The notes below the pieces were generated by a model that had not been told where the DNA came from, did no database searches, and was given only the letters and a program-made list of their open reading frames with translations. Below, in pieces: positions 42,155 through 51,772 of a stretch of DNA of 64,000 nt. The stretch comes from Gemmatimonadota bacterium (lineage in GTDB: Bacteria > Latescibacterota > UBA2968 > UBA8231): NCBI GenBank assembly GCA_018673255.1, contig JABHDC010000028.1, forward strand, positions 47,638-111,637, read 5' to 3'. Each line of letters begins with the position of its first letter. Within the stretch, counting starts at the first letter, position 1. A program made the position numbers and the translations under genes.

Positions 42155-43237
42155 ATGCATAACCAGCAGGATCCCTACGAGCAGGACCCACAGATCATCG
42201 GTCGCGGTGTGGGCGATCGTCAGCGTCTTCTGCGCCACGAAACGGAGGACTACCTGCGTGGTGTCATCGTCGACGATTATGAAGAGCGTCGTCAGGCCGC
42301 CTGGCATCGCGACTACTCATCCATCGAAGCCTTTCAGCTGTCGGTGGTGGAGAATCGCCGTCGCTGGGCAGAGGCGATCGGGCTCTTCGAGGCGGATGGG
42401 ACCGAACTGGATCCTCAACTGGAACTGTGGTCTGACAACGAACACTTCACGGCCTGGTGGGTGAGTATCGGGCTGGTGGGTGGCATCAGGGGGCGCGGCA
42501 TCCTGGCCCTGCCCAAGAAACGTGACACACCGGCGCCGCTGGTCATCGCCCAACATGGCATCGGCTCGTCACCGGAGCGGGTGTTCGGCCTTGATGATCC
42601 GTCGGATATCTACAAGGGCTATGGTCGCCGGTTGGTGGAAGAGGGATTCGCCGTGATCGCCCCGCTGAATGTCAGTGGTGCCCCACCCCGCGGTCGCCTG
42701 GAGCGACTCTGCAAACTTCTGGGCCGGACATTGTGGGGTCTGGAGGTCTACCGAACCCAGCGGCTCCTCGACTACCTGGAGACGCGATCGGAGATCGACA
42801 TTGAGCGCACCGCCATGTATGGCATCAGCCTGGGCGGCGCCTACACGATGTTCACCACACCCCTGGACGAGCGCATCGGGGCCGCCGTGGTCTGCGCCTG
42901 GTTCAACGATCGACGTCAGAAGATGGCGGTGGACGATTCACGCTACTCCTGCTTCCTGTCGGTGGAGGAAGAGCACATCTGGATCCCGGGCTGGCTGCGC
43001 GAATTCAGCGACAGCGATCTGGCCTCGCTCATCTGCCCCCGTCCCCTCCTGGTGGAGCAAGGCAAGGCCGATAACATCGCCTGGTGGCCCATGATGCTGC
43101 GCGAATACGAGGAGACGTGTGAGCACTACCGGAAGCTCGGTCTGGAAGATCGGATCGAGATCGATCTCCACGAAGGCGGACACGAGATCCGTCTGGAGAA
43201 GAGCATGAGTTTCCTCAAGAAGTGGCTGCAGCTTTGA
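42155..43237 (+). CDS. Alpha/beta-hydrolase family protein (acetyl-xylan-esterase/dienelactone-hydrolase-like)
   Basis: AGGAGAG precedes the ATG by 9 bases. The 360-residue protein starts with about 110 helical residues, then an alpha/beta-hydrolase fold: GRGILALPKKRDTPAPLVIAQHGIGSSP with the oxyanion-type HG, FAVIAPLNVSGAPPRG, nucleophile Ser225 in MYGISLGGAYTM (GxSxG), ICPRPLLVEQGKADNI (acid region) and His343 in LHEGGHEI. The serine-His dyad and HG motif are intact, so it should be an active esterase or related hydrolase. No signal peptide is seen, so it is cytoplasmic. The 99 bases to the next gene hold no gene. Confidence 0.82.
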   Translation: MHNQQDPYEQDPQIIGRGVGDRQRLLRHETEDYLRGVIVDDYEERRQAAWHRDYSSIEAFQLSVVENRRRWAEAIGLFEADGTELDPQLELWSDNEHFTAWWVSIGLVGGIRGRGILALPKKRDTPAPLVIAQHGIGSSPERVFGLDDPSDIYKGYGRRLVEEGFAVIAPLNVSGAPPRGRLERLCKLLGRTLWGLEVYRTQRLLDYLETRSEIDIERTAMYGISLGGAYTMFTTPLDERIGAAVVCAWFNDRRQKMAVDDSRYSCFLSVEEEHIWIPGWLREFSDSDLASLICPRPLLVEQGKADNIAWWPMMLREYEETCEHYRKLGLEDRIEIDLHEGGHEIRLEKSMSFLKKWLQL

Positions 43238-43336
43238 GGAAAGCTGAGGGCGCATGAGCACCGGAGCAGAACACGAGTCACGGCCGGGTGCCGGCGCTTC
43301 GACTCAGGTAACACAGGCAACTGTTCGGGTGACGCC

Positions 43337-46300
43337 ATGACTGCCGCCGAGTCTGGCGCCATGGGGATCACTTTCGCAGAGGACGCCCGCCCTGCCGTGA
43401 CGGTGGTGGTACCACCTGACGGTTCGCTTGATGATGAGGCATCGCGGATCGTTCAAGCTGTGCGCCGCTGCCACGACGTCGAGATCGAGATCCTGTCTGG
43501 TGATCGGGCCGTGCAGCAGCTGCCCACGAAGCACGCCATCGCCCTGGGTTGCCTGGCGGACAATCCCTTCATCGAAACCCTGTACCGACGCTGGAATTGT
43601 CTGGTCGATCGCTGGTATCCCGGTGAGGCCGGTTGGGTGATCCAGACGATCACCTCGCCATGGCGACACGGCGAGCACGTGCTGCTGCTGGGCGGCAGCC
43701 ACGCCACGGCCCTTCATACGGCAGTCTCTGAATGGATCGAGACACTCGACGAAGGAAGCACTCAGATCACCTGGCAGCTCAAGGTGCAACTGGGGCGTGA
43801 GCACCTGCCCCTGCCTGAAGACCGTATCGATGTCATGGGCACATCGGCGAGTATGGTTGCCACACCCGAATCTGCGCTGCCGACTCAACCCTACGAATCC
43901 GGCTGGACATCCGAGCAGGCGTCGGGGCCAGCACAACAACACCTGCTGCGTCTGGGCATGTATGGCCCCCACGCCGACAACTTCCACCTCTCACGCTCGT
44001 CGCAGTTGGGCCTGCGATACCTGTACACCGGTCGTGAGGAGGACGCGCAAGGTTACCGCAGAGCGCTCCTGGCCGAAGCCAGGGCAGGTGTCGTCGCGAA
44101 GCTCTACCACTACAAGTCCCTGCGCATGTTCCAGTTGTGGGGCCTGCTGGCCCCCTCCCCGGTCTTCACCGACGACGACCGAGAAGAGATCTCCAGTGCC
44201 ATCCGCGACTATCTGCTGAACGAGAGTGGCATCGCTCAGATCGACGCCATCCGCTCGGCATCGATCCCGACGCAGATCTTCAGTCGTCATCACGCTTGTG
44301 AGGCGCTCAATCTCTGGGCAGGGGCAGACTGGCTCTGGCGCCAGACCGGCGAGTCTCGATGGCTGGCTGATCGCGCCATAGCCGATGCCTACTTCGAATC
44401 ACAGGCCGGCACTGATGTACCACTGACGGGACTCACCGAGGGCTACGCGTCCTATCTGGAGGTGGTCCTGGAGTGGATGCTGTTGAGCTGCCCCGAGCGG
44501 ATCGCCGACGACACCCACATCAGACTGTGGGCCGAACGTGTGCTGGGGCTGTGTACGAACATGGGCCAGCTCGTGCTGGGTCCGCAGACCGACAACGGTC
44601 GTTACCCCTATCACCTGCTGCGTAAGCTGGCGTTCCTGCTGAATGACGGCCGCTTCCTCTTGGCCTCCAATCTGCGAGAGCATCAGGTGAAGGCGGGAAT
44701 CGACCGCGTGCTCCAGTTCTCTGCAGGCCAGGCGTATGCGGGAGATGTCGAGGCCAGTGAACCCTCCGGCGACCCCGAGATGACGATCTACCCGGTGAAT
44801 GAGCGATTGCGATCCTGGCAGGCACCCTCGATCGCTGCCGATCGAGGCTTTGATCGGGCAGTGGCGCGATCTGGCTGGCATGCCCAGAGCGATTATCTCA
44901 TGGTCATCGGCATGCGCAGTGGCGGCAAGTCTCTGCCCAATGTCGGAGCCCTGGCTGCCTACGAACGTTTTGGACAACGGCTGATCACCTCCGAAGCGGT
45001 TCCCCTGTTTCCACACAGCGCCAGCGCCTGGCGCCACTCGACGGTGACCCTCGGTGTGGGGGGCCTCGGATTCGGCATGGCTGAGGGGGCGGAGATTCTC
45101 ACGGAGCGAGAGATCGCCGGGGGCAGATGGCTCGCATTCAGGGTCACCGTCGGTTCCTCTGCCTGGACCCGGCAACTCTACTGGAAGCCCTCGGCGTTTC
45201 TGCTGGTCGTCGACCATGTCACCGTGCCGCCTCAGGACGGGCAGAGCGCGAACGACCAGCCACTGCATCTGGGAGTGAACTGGCGTTGTGGTGGATCGCT
45301 GCTCAGCATCGACGGCGGTCTCGCGACCCTCGACCTGGGCCCCGGCGCAGCCGGTCGATTCCACGTCGAAGTCTCCGGTAACCTGTCGCTGGAATCAGAG
45401 CACAACACCTATCCGGCCATCGGCGCACCACCTGGAACAACGCCACTCACCGAGACCATGCTGCACGCCACGGTGGACCCGTGTGACCACCACAACACGG
45501 CCGAAGTCGCCACCCTGTTGCACGCCGACACGACGACGAACAGACCGCAATACAGCTTGCGTGGCCACGCCGGAAACTGGCGCATCGAAGGCACACACGA
45601 GACACACAGCATCCGTGGTGATGCGGAACGTGGCGAGATGGAGATCGAGATCGGGGAGCCTGGTACCCGGGAGACTGTGATCCGGGAGCCCGTGATTCAG
45701 GAGCCCGTGACCCGGGAGCCTGATACGGGTGAGCTTGATACCAGTGAGGCTGAAACCCGAGAGACCGGGCCCTCCTCGAACCAATCGATGGCAGCTGGTG
45801 AAGACCGGCGAACCACCATCACCGCCGCCGGCACCGACAACGACAGGGGTTCAAGCGTATCCAGCGATCAGAGCCGTGCATCGTGCGACCTGCCGATCCA
45901 CTGGGCCCACGACCTGCCAGCCCCGCCCGCAACCTCGACCAAGACGCAGATCACAACTTGGACACAGGGCGAGGACGGGTCGATTGCACTGGGAACCGAC
46001 AGCGGCGACGTGATCATCCTCGACGAGCTGGGCAACAGGCGCTCGACGGCATCTGTTGATGCATCGGTCACGGCGCTGAGTTTCCTCGGCCGCGATCTGA
46101 TCGTCGGCTCACACTCAGGACAGGTCAGCCGCTTCGACGAGGCTGGGTCCGAGCAATGGCGGCATCAGTGCCACTTCCGCTCGGAACGCACCTTCTATCC
46201 ATACTGGTTCCTGGAGACACCCAGCATCGGCGCCCTGGCAGCAGGACACGACCCTGCCAGCGCTCGAGATCTGGTGGCGGCAGGCACGGGCAGCACGAGT

Positions 46301-47152
46301 CTCAACTTCCTCGATGCCAGTACGGGGGAGCTGATCCAGGATCAGCTGAGCCCCTATGGCCTGGCAGATCGGATCCGGACGCACCAACCTGCTGGCGGGG
46401 GGGCTCTGCAATTCCTGGTGGGTCACTCGTGGTTGACGTGTGGCTCCACTGTGCGTGTCTGGTCTTTCAGGCCCGAGACACCGGCTCTCGCAGATGCTGC
46501 ACCCAAGACCCGGGTCACCGGCCAGACCACCGGGGCTGCAGGAGAGGCACCAAAGGAAGGGTCCACTGACTCCACATTGCTCAGCGCGCTGGAAGGAATC
46601 CGCTACAATCGCAATGTCGACGCCATGGGCCGGTCCGGTGGCGATTGGGACAGTTGTGGCATCGTCGATTTCTGGGTCGGATCCCTGGCCCCCGGCATGG
46701 CAGAGGTCATCATCCTGTTGCGCCATGGATCAGTAAATCAGGTCACCCTCTACGACGAAGCCACCGGCGACCCACTGTGGGACGCCACCCTGGCCGGATC
46801 CCCCATCGCGCTCGCCGTCGTGCCGGGCGCCTCGATGGCATCCTCTCGCTGCTACGTGGCCGATCAGTTCGGCTGGCTCGTCGGTTTCGACGGTGAGGGA
46901 CAGCCAGTGCTGGCCACACACGTGGCAAGCTCTCTGCAAGGCATGCACGCTGGTCTGCATGGCGTGCACACTGGCGGCACCAGTGACCTGGCCCTGTGGA
47001 ATGATCACGAATTGTACGTGGGCCCGGCAGAGGCCATCACTCACCATCACAATCTGTCAGGGACACCCCTGGGATGGTGGCAGCACGAGCAGACGGCAGG
47101 ACTGCTATGTCATGAGGCAGGCCAGCTGGTTCTGAGACGGGTCTCCGATTGA
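43337..47152 (+). CDS. Giant helical-toroid / beta-sandwich / propeller fusion, polysaccharide-lyase-like
   Basis: The 1271-residue product is not recognised as a named family. Residues about 1-170 form an alpha/beta part (IALGCLADNPFIETLYRRWN, HVLLLGGSHATALH). Residues 180-530 look like an (alpha/alpha) toroid as in heparinase II/III and other polysaccharide lyases (YGPHADNFHLSRSSQLGLRY, HHACEALNLWAGADWLWRQ, TGLTEGYASYLEVVLEWM, GRYPYHLLRKLAFLL). Residues about 560-750 look like the matching beta-sandwich (STVTLGVGGLGFGMAEGAE, YWKPSAFLLVVDHVTVPP). After a low-complexity Thr/Glu/Pro linker, residues about 850-1270 form a WD40/PQQ-like propeller (GTDSGDVIILDELG). Without a signal peptide its location is unclear. 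No catalytic residues can be assigned. The ATG lacks a good Shine-Dalgarno. Confidence 0.7.
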   Translation: MTAAESGAMGITFAEDARPAVTVVVPPDGSLDDEASRIVQAVRRCHDVEIEILSGDRAVQQLPTKHAIALGCLADNPFIETLYRRWNCLVDRWYPGEAGWVIQTITSPWRHGEHVLLLGGSHATALHTAVSEWIETLDEGSTQITWQLKVQLGREHLPLPEDRIDVMGTSASMVATPESALPTQPYESGWTSEQASGPAQQHLLRLGMYGPHADNFHLSRSSQLGLRYLYTGREEDAQGYRRALLAEARAGVVAKLYHYKSLRMFQLWGLLAPSPVFTDDDREEISSAIRDYLLNESGIAQIDAIRSASIPTQIFSRHHACEALNLWAGADWLWRQTGESRWLADRAIADAYFESQAGTDVPLTGLTEGYASYLEVVLEWMLLSCPERIADDTHIRLWAERVLGLCTNMGQLVLGPQTDNGRYPYHLLRKLAFLLNDGRFLLASNLREHQVKAGIDRVLQFSAGQAYAGDVEASEPSGDPEMTIYPVNERLRSWQAPSIAADRGFDRAVARSGWHAQSDYLMVIGMRSGGKSLPNVGALAAYERFGQRLITSEAVPLFPHSASAWRHSTVTLGVGGLGFGMAEGAEILTEREIAGGRWLAFRVTVGSSAWTRQLYWKPSAFLLVVDHVTVPPQDGQSANDQPLHLGVNWRCGGSLLSIDGGLATLDLGPGAAGRFHVEVSGNLSLESEHNTYPAIGAPPGTTPLTETMLHATVDPCDHHNTAEVATLLHADTTTNRPQYSLRGHAGNWRIEGTHETHSIRGDAERGEMEIEIGEPGTRETVIREPVIQEPVTREPDTGELDTSEAETRETGPSSNQSMAAGEDRRTTITAAGTDNDRGSSVSSDQSRASCDLPIHWAHDLPAPPATSTKTQITTWTQGEDGSIALGTDSGDVIILDELGNRRSTASVDASVTALSFLGRDLIVGSHSGQVSRFDEAGSEQWRHQCHFRSERTFYPYWFLETPSIGALAAGHDPASARDLVAAGTGSTSLNFLDASTGELIQDQLSPYGLADRIRTHQPAGGGALQFLVGHSWLTCGSTVRVWSFRPETPALADAAPKTRVTGQTTGAAGEAPKEGSTDSTLLSALEGIRYNRNVDAMGRSGGDWDSCGIVDFWVGSLAPGMAEVIILLRHGSVNQVTLYDEATGDPLWDATLAGSPIALAVVPGASMASSRCYVADQFGWLVGFDGEGQPVLATHVASSLQGMHAGLHGVHTGGTSDLALWNDHELYVGPAEAITHHHNLSGTPLGWWQHEQTAGLLCHEAGQLVLRRVSD
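45655..45765 (+). repeat. 15-bp coding repeat array (T/V-x-EP linker)
   Basis: About seven imperfect copies of a 15-base unit such as GTGATCCGGGAGCCC run head to tail and encode a five-residue T/V-R/I-E-P-V-type repeat (IREPVIQEPVTREPD and so on). They form a flexible linker between the lyase-like and propeller halves of the large protein. Copy number probably varies by slippage. Confidence 0.7.
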
Positions 47153-47215
47153 ACAGACCGGCCCGCCATAGCTGAACAGATCAGGCGCCCTTCGGCAAGG
47201 CCAATTGCATCATCT

Positions 47216-48322
47216 CTACTCCCCGTCGTAAAACCAGGGCACCGGAATCCGTGCGACCCGAATGCCATCACGCGTGTGGTAGGAGAGGATCGCTCGCTCC
47301 ACGCCATCTTCGACACGAAACAGAACACTCTGATAGCCAAAATCATCATCAGACTCTCCCTCCAAAACCCGCTCGTGACCCCAGGTAAGTCCTTCATCTT
47401 TTGAGATCGCCGTCACCAGCGGCGTTCGGTACCGACCCTCCGCACCACCTTCTCCCGTACAGCGGATCAACAGCAGATCCCCCGTCGAAGGAATCCGGTC
47501 GACGGTGATCGCCGACGCCCGCTTCGACATGGGCAGATCGTCGATCAACTCCCCCGCCGACCAGGTCTCACCCCGATCCTCTGACCAGGCCCGACCGGTG
47601 AATCCGGAGTAGGTACGGAACATGAGCAGCAGTCTGCCATCTCTGAGCTCGACGACGTGCGCTTCCTGACTCTCGTGAGGCAGCACATCGATATCGTTGC
47701 GGGCGATCTGCCATGAGTGTCCGTCCGTGTCCGAATAGAAGACGATGGAGGCATAGTCGCGATGATCGTCCGAGTCCATGCGATCCTTCTTGTATTCAGC
47801 CGGCGCAATGATGCGACCATCACTGAGTCGACGAAGCTTCGCATTGTGCATGATGACGTAGCCGGTCAGTGGCGTGAGGATGAATTGTTCCCCCCAACTC
47901 ACGCCATCGTCCGAGGAGCGCCGATAGTAGTTGTGACCGTAGTACGGTTCGGTCTGCGCACTGTAGATGTAGGACAGCAGCAGATCGCCGTCGGGCAGGC
48001 GCAGGAAACTCGGATGAACGTAGTAGCCTTGATGTGACGGATCGTACAGGAGAATCGACTCGGCACTCCAGGTACGGCCCCCGTCGTGAGATGTGCGCGT
48101 ACCGATACCGACATTCTCACCTGGGCCTTCACCACCGGGCGGGACGCTACCACCGGAGTGGGTCGATGCCTTATACGCCATCAGCAGTCTCCCATCTCCC
48201 AGTTCGACGATATCGCCGAGGCGGCTGCGATAGCCATAGTGTGAACGGGGCATCGGCACCGCCCAGACACGTTCTACGTCTGCCGGGATCTGTGAGGACG
48301 ATCTCTTCGAGGAGGAATCCAT
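47216..48322 (-). CDS. Sialidase-like BNR-repeat protein
   Basis: The 368-residue protein has BNR (Asp-box) repeats of six-bladed sialidase-type propellers: TSHDGGRTWSAES, SSDDGVSWGEQF, SDTDGHSWQIA, SEDRGETWSAG and SKDEGLTWGHE. An N-terminal SRLGDIVELGDGRLLMAYK strand pair precedes them. The Arg-rich pocket of true sialidases (three Arg) is only partly seen (RSRLGDIV, RSHYGYRSR), so a different glycoside or a sensor role is possible. GGAG lies 6 bases before the ATG. No signal peptide is found. It converges on the large fusion gene (63 bases between stops). The 147 bases to the transglutaminase, which is divergent, hold no gene. Confidence 0.78.
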   Translation of the reverse strand: MDSSSKRSSSQIPADVERVWAVPMPRSHYGYRSRLGDIVELGDGRLLMAYKASTHSGGSVPPGGEGPGENVGIGTRTSHDGGRTWSAESILLYDPSHQGYYVHPSFLRLPDGDLLLSYIYSAQTEPYYGHNYYRRSSDDGVSWGEQFILTPLTGYVIMHNAKLRRLSDGRIIAPAEYKKDRMDSDDHRDYASIVFYSDTDGHSWQIARNDIDVLPHESQEAHVVELRDGRLLLMFRTYSGFTGRAWSEDRGETWSAGELIDDLPMSKRASAITVDRIPSTGDLLLIRCTGEGGAEGRYRTPLVTAISKDEGLTWGHERVLEGESDDDFGYQSVLFRVEDGVERAILSYHTRDGIRVARIPVPWFYDGE

Positions 48323-48468
48323 GAGAGTCTCCGTTGAGATGATTCGGGACGACGGGCGCAGCTACGATCCAGAAGATGGAATGTCCCATTGCTGAGCAAC
48401 ACCCCTTGCCATTGTCGCCCGCGTTGAAGTGTTTCGTTCACCTCCACCCATCACACCAGAGGAGTGCC

Positions 48469-49083
48469 ATGCCCCTCGAGACCGATGACCTCGATGTTTA
48501 CTTGAGACCAACGCCAGTGGTGGATTCGGACCATCCGCAAGTCGCTGCCAGGGCCACAGATGTGACCCGCAGTGCGACGAACGACGTGGAGCGGGCGAAG
48601 GCGCTGTTCGAGTGGGTTCGCGACCAGATCCCGCACTCCTATGACATACAGAGTCGGCTCGTGACCTGTGCCGCCAGCCAGGTCCTGGACAAGGGCACGG
48701 GGATCTGCTTTGCCAAGAGTCACCTGCTGGCGGCCATGTGCCGGTCCCAGGGCATTCCGGCGGGGTTGGTCTATCAACGGCTGCAGCGCGAGGTCGAAGG
48801 TGACGAATTCGTCCTGCATGGCTTCAACGCCATCTACCTCGAATCCCTCGACCGATGGATCCGCGTCGATCCGCGGGGCAACAAGCCCGGTGTCGATGCA
48901 CAATTCAACCTGAAAGAAGAGCAACTCGCCTTCCCCATCGATCCAGCCAGGGGAGAGCAGATCATCGACACGATCTTTGCCGATGCCGATCCGGCCGTCG
49001 TTGAGTTCCTTACGCAGACAGCTGACCTGCTCGAAGGATGGGCCGATCTGCCAGAAGACCTGCGGCGCCCGGCCCAGACATAG
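48469..49083 (+). CDS. Transglutaminase-like cysteine protease domain protein
   Basis: GAGGAG precedes the ATG at 48469 by 5 bases, and an upstream in-frame ATG at 48376 lacks such a site. The 204-residue protein has the transglutaminase triad in order: Cys80 in GTGICFAKSHLLAAMCRS, His117 in LHGFNAIYLES and Asp134 in WIRVDPRGN. Domains of this kind in bacteria are mostly peptidases or amidases. No signal peptide is visible, so it is probably cytoplasmic. It begins a co-directional run of six genes (to 55341), with 71 bases to the next. Confidence 0.85.
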   Translation: MPLETDDLDVYLRPTPVVDSDHPQVAARATDVTRSATNDVERAKALFEWVRDQIPHSYDIQSRLVTCAASQVLDKGTGICFAKSHLLAAMCRSQGIPAGLVYQRLQREVEGDEFVLHGFNAIYLESLDRWIRVDPRGNKPGVDAQFNLKEEQLAFPIDPARGEQIIDTIFADADPAVVEFLTQTADLLEGWADLPEDLRRPAQT

Positions 49084-49154
49084 TAGCAGGTGAGGCGGCG
49101 AACCGTGACACGCCTGACCCAACACCCTCTGCACACATTCCCCAGGACCGACTG

Positions 49155-50141
49155 ATGCCGCTGCCCCTGACGATCATCATCGATGACCCGGCGCCACTGA
49201 TCAACGTGTATTGGTGGCATGCCGCCGAAAGTGGGAACACCGATCATCCCGTACTGTCTACGGGCGAACCGGTCGCCAGGCAGATTCCCGTCGACTTCCT
49301 CGAGCAGTTCGTCGATGTCGTAGAATGCTGGGGCGTGCGCGGCAAATTCTCCGTGCTCCCTTATCCGGCCGCACTGGGGCCCATCGATGTGGGATGGCCA
49401 GGTTGTGATGAGGCGGAACTGACCCGCTGGATTGATCTGGTCAGGTGCCGAGTGACGCCCCATATGGACATCACGCCTGAGATCCTCACCCACGCTCGCG
49501 CGCTCGACCTGGATACGATGACACCCCTGTCGATGAATGAGCGGAACTGGGCAGAAGAGCAGACAGCCTCGACGATGACCCCATACATCACGCACGCCCT
49601 TGAGATCCTGCAACGCGTCGGGCTGTCGCCCACGGGCGTCACGTCCCCTTGGGATTTCGGTATCGGTGTGGAGGAGGAGTATCGCCTCGCCATCCGTCAG
49701 GCCATGTCCGGGATCGGTGTCGAACAGACGTGGTATTTCCTGCATGCGGATTGTGTCAGCACGGATCTTCGTTCACACGTCGCCTGGCGCCAGGATGAGA
49801 GATGGCTCGTCAGTCTCTGGGCTCAGGTGGACGACTTTCTGTGGCAGACGATGGAGTCGATTCGTGCCGATGATGCCTATATCCATTCGATCGCCGATGC
49901 CTACCTGACCGAGGATGGTCGAGAAGGCCGTCTGACGCAGTTGCAGGCAGCAGGAACACCCATGGTCCTGGTCACCCACTGGCAGAGCCTGTTCAGCAAT
50001 GGTCGGCGAACGGGACTCAAGATTCTGGAGGAAGTCTGCCGTCGTGGGCAGGCCAATTGGGGCGAGCAGGTGCAATGGACGAATTGCAGTGAACTGGCCA
50101 GAATCGTCGCCGCCCGGGACACACAGCGAGTTGTCCCATGA
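49155..50141 (+). CDS. Polysaccharide-deacetylase-like (NodB-fold) protein
   Basis: I use ATG 49155, with CAGGA 8 bases upstream. The 328-residue protein opens PLTIIIDDPAPLINVYWWH, where NodB-type deacetylases have an Asp-Asp pair. It continues VVECWGVRGKFSVLPYPAALG and RVTPHMDITPEILTHARALDLD, compatible with the barrel strands and a HxxD metal site. The canonical H-x3-H motif is not evident, so deacetylase activity is not certain. The end, MVLVTHWQSLFSNGRRTGL, has the THWQ strand found in these relatives. It overlaps the next gene by four bases. Confidence 0.6.
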   Translation: MPLPLTIIIDDPAPLINVYWWHAAESGNTDHPVLSTGEPVARQIPVDFLEQFVDVVECWGVRGKFSVLPYPAALGPIDVGWPGCDEAELTRWIDLVRCRVTPHMDITPEILTHARALDLDTMTPLSMNERNWAEEQTASTMTPYITHALEILQRVGLSPTGVTSPWDFGIGVEEEYRLAIRQAMSGIGVEQTWYFLHADCVSTDLRSHVAWRQDERWLVSLWAQVDDFLWQTMESIRADDAYIHSIADAYLTEDGREGRLTQLQAAGTPMVLVTHWQSLFSNGRRTGLKILEEVCRRGQANWGEQVQWTNCSELARIVAARDTQRVVP

Positions 50142-50869
50142 TCCTGTGGAGCCACAATGCCTACTGGTTTCAGGGCGCACCGAGTCTGTGGGGCGAGGAG
50201 TGTCAGATTCCACATCCTGAGGCCCTGGACGCATTGACCCACTTGTTCCGGTCGCTGAAACCGGATGTGTTGCTGCTTCAGGAGGTGCCGAATCCAGATG
50301 TGACCACTGCCCTAGCCGAGACCCTGGACATGCACGGCCACTACGTACCCGGCGGCGAACGACCTGCATACGGTGGCAGCATCCTGTGGGGTCGTGATCT
50401 CCACGGTTCTGTGAAGGATCTCACCACGAGCACAACGCCCGCAGGTAGGCGCTTTGAGCGAATCTGCATGCACCTGGTGCTGACGATCGGCGACCACGAA
50501 CTGAGCGTGATCAACCTGCACCTGTCGAGCAATCGATTCGCCCCGGATGGCCAGGGCGAACCGATTCGTCTCGGCGAGATCTCCACCGCCCTCGGACAGG
50601 TCGGATCACCGGCGGTCATAGCTGGCGACTTCAATGCGCCCGCTAGCAGCCGCGTCTATGATCACATGGTGCAGGCAGGATTCCACGAACCGCACCCAGA
50701 GGAGAGCGGTGTTCGGCGGATCGACTACGTGTGGATCGATCCCAGCCAGGTGCAGGCCGAGGCACTGGTGACCCCGGATCCATTCGACATGCCGAATCAC
50801 GCCGAAACATCATTGAGCGATCACCTACCCGTCGGGGTCAGACTTTCCCTGATGGAACAAGGACACTGA
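50138..50869 (+). CDS. Endonuclease/exonuclease/phosphatase family protein
   Basis: The 243-residue EEP protein has SHNAYWF, the metal Glu in VLLLQEVPN, YGGSILWG, VINLHLSSNR, the GDFN motif in VIAGDFNAPAS, IDYVWID and the closing SLSDHLPV with the general-acid His. All EEP catalytic residues are present. The substrate may be DNA, inositol phosphate or another phosphoester. It is coupled to the deacetylase-like gene upstream (ATGA) and 1 base ahead of the HAD gene. Confidence 0.85.
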   Translation: MILWSHNAYWFQGAPSLWGEECQIPHPEALDALTHLFRSLKPDVLLLQEVPNPDVTTALAETLDMHGHYVPGGERPAYGGSILWGRDLHGSVKDLTTSTTPAGRRFERICMHLVLTIGDHELSVINLHLSSNRFAPDGQGEPIRLGEISTALGQVGSPAVIAGDFNAPASSRVYDHMVQAGFHEPHPEESGVRRIDYVWIDPSQVQAEALVTPDPFDMPNHAETSLSDHLPVGVRLSLMEQGH

Positions 50870-50870
50870 C

Positions 50871-51587
50871 ATGGCCTACGATGGCATTTTCTTCGATTCA
50901 GGCGGAACAATCTACGGTTTCGATGGCTCCGGATCTGGTGACGAAAGCCACGCCGAGGTCGCGGCCAACATGGCACAGCGGGCTCATGCGGCCTTGGGGT
51001 GGCTGGGTATCTCGGCCACCCTGGACGAAGTCACCGAGCAGATCCGGCAACTGCATGAGGAAGGCCGCACGAGCCCACCTGGCTACACCGAGGAGACGCT
51101 GGTTCACTCCCTCTTTGGGCGGCTCGGCGCTCCCCCGCGACGCGACCATGTGGTCTATGTCACCGGTGTCCTGTCGGGTCCGCGCTTCCAATCCTGGTTG
51201 TTCCCCGGCGTGGCCGAAACACTTCAGCATCTGACTGACGCCGGTCTCTACGTGGGCATCATCGCCAACACGCACGTGCCCGGCTGGGTGATGGACCGCA
51301 ACTTTCGCGGTGTCGAGTTGCTGCAGCATTTCTCCGATCGCGTGTATTCCGGCGACGAGGGTGTCGAGAAACCAGATCCGCAGATCTTTCGAATTGCTGA
51401 GCAGCGCTCACAGATGGTCGGCAAGCGACTCATCTACATGGGCGATCGTGTCGACAAGGATGTCACCGGAGCTGCAAATGCCGGTTGGGACTCGATCCTC
51501 TTCCGATCGGTCCTGTCCACCAGTGAGGGCCAGGCCACCTTCGAGATCGATCACTGGTCAGAGCTGCCCGATCTGTTACTGTCCTGA
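50871..51587 (+). CDS. HAD-superfamily hydrolase
   Basis: The 238-residue protein has HAD motif I FFDSGGTIYGF with nucleophile Asp9. The second Asp of DxDGT is replaced by Gly, which in phosphatases usually lowers or changes activity. Motif II lies in IIANTHVPG, motif III in EKPDPQIFRIAEQR (Lys) and motif IV in YMGDRVDKDVTGAANAG. The cap domain is helical, at about residues 18-95. It acts on a small phosphate or haloacid substrate. It is one base after the EEP gene and ends the first half of the run. A hairpin follows. Confidence 0.82.
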   Translation: MAYDGIFFDSGGTIYGFDGSGSGDESHAEVAANMAQRAHAALGWLGISATLDEVTEQIRQLHEEGRTSPPGYTEETLVHSLFGRLGAPPRRDHVVYVTGVLSGPRFQSWLFPGVAETLQHLTDAGLYVGIIANTHVPGWVMDRNFRGVELLQHFSDRVYSGDEGVEKPDPQIFRIAEQRSQMVGKRLIYMGDRVDKDVTGAANAGWDSILFRSVLSTSEGQATFEIDHWSELPDLLLS

Positions 51588-51609
51588 GGGGAAATGCATG
51601 CCGTGCGTA

Positions 51610-51641
51610 CCGGAGGCTTCTCCTGTCGACAGGTGCTCCGG
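51610..51641 (+). terminator. Intergenic hairpin after the HAD gene
   Basis: CCGGAG (51610-51615) pairs with CTCCGG (51636-51641). Inside lies a second palindrome, CCTGTCGACAGG, so the 185-base gap between the HAD and ABC genes holds a stable hairpin. There is no T-run after it, so it may attenuate or be processed rather than terminate. Confidence 0.4.
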
Positions 51642-51772
51642 TGTGCTCAGCTTGCCCGGCGCCGTCGAATGGTGTAATTGTCGTGCACCCATGAACGACT
51701 CCAACCGGACAGAAGGCTGATCTGAGCAGCGCCACCGCAGACCCCGAAGCGCACATCGACACGGAAGGCTCG

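Noticed and set aside
47153..47215. Terminator between the large fusion and the sialidase-like gene
   Set aside because: No stable hairpin visible in the 63-base convergent gap.
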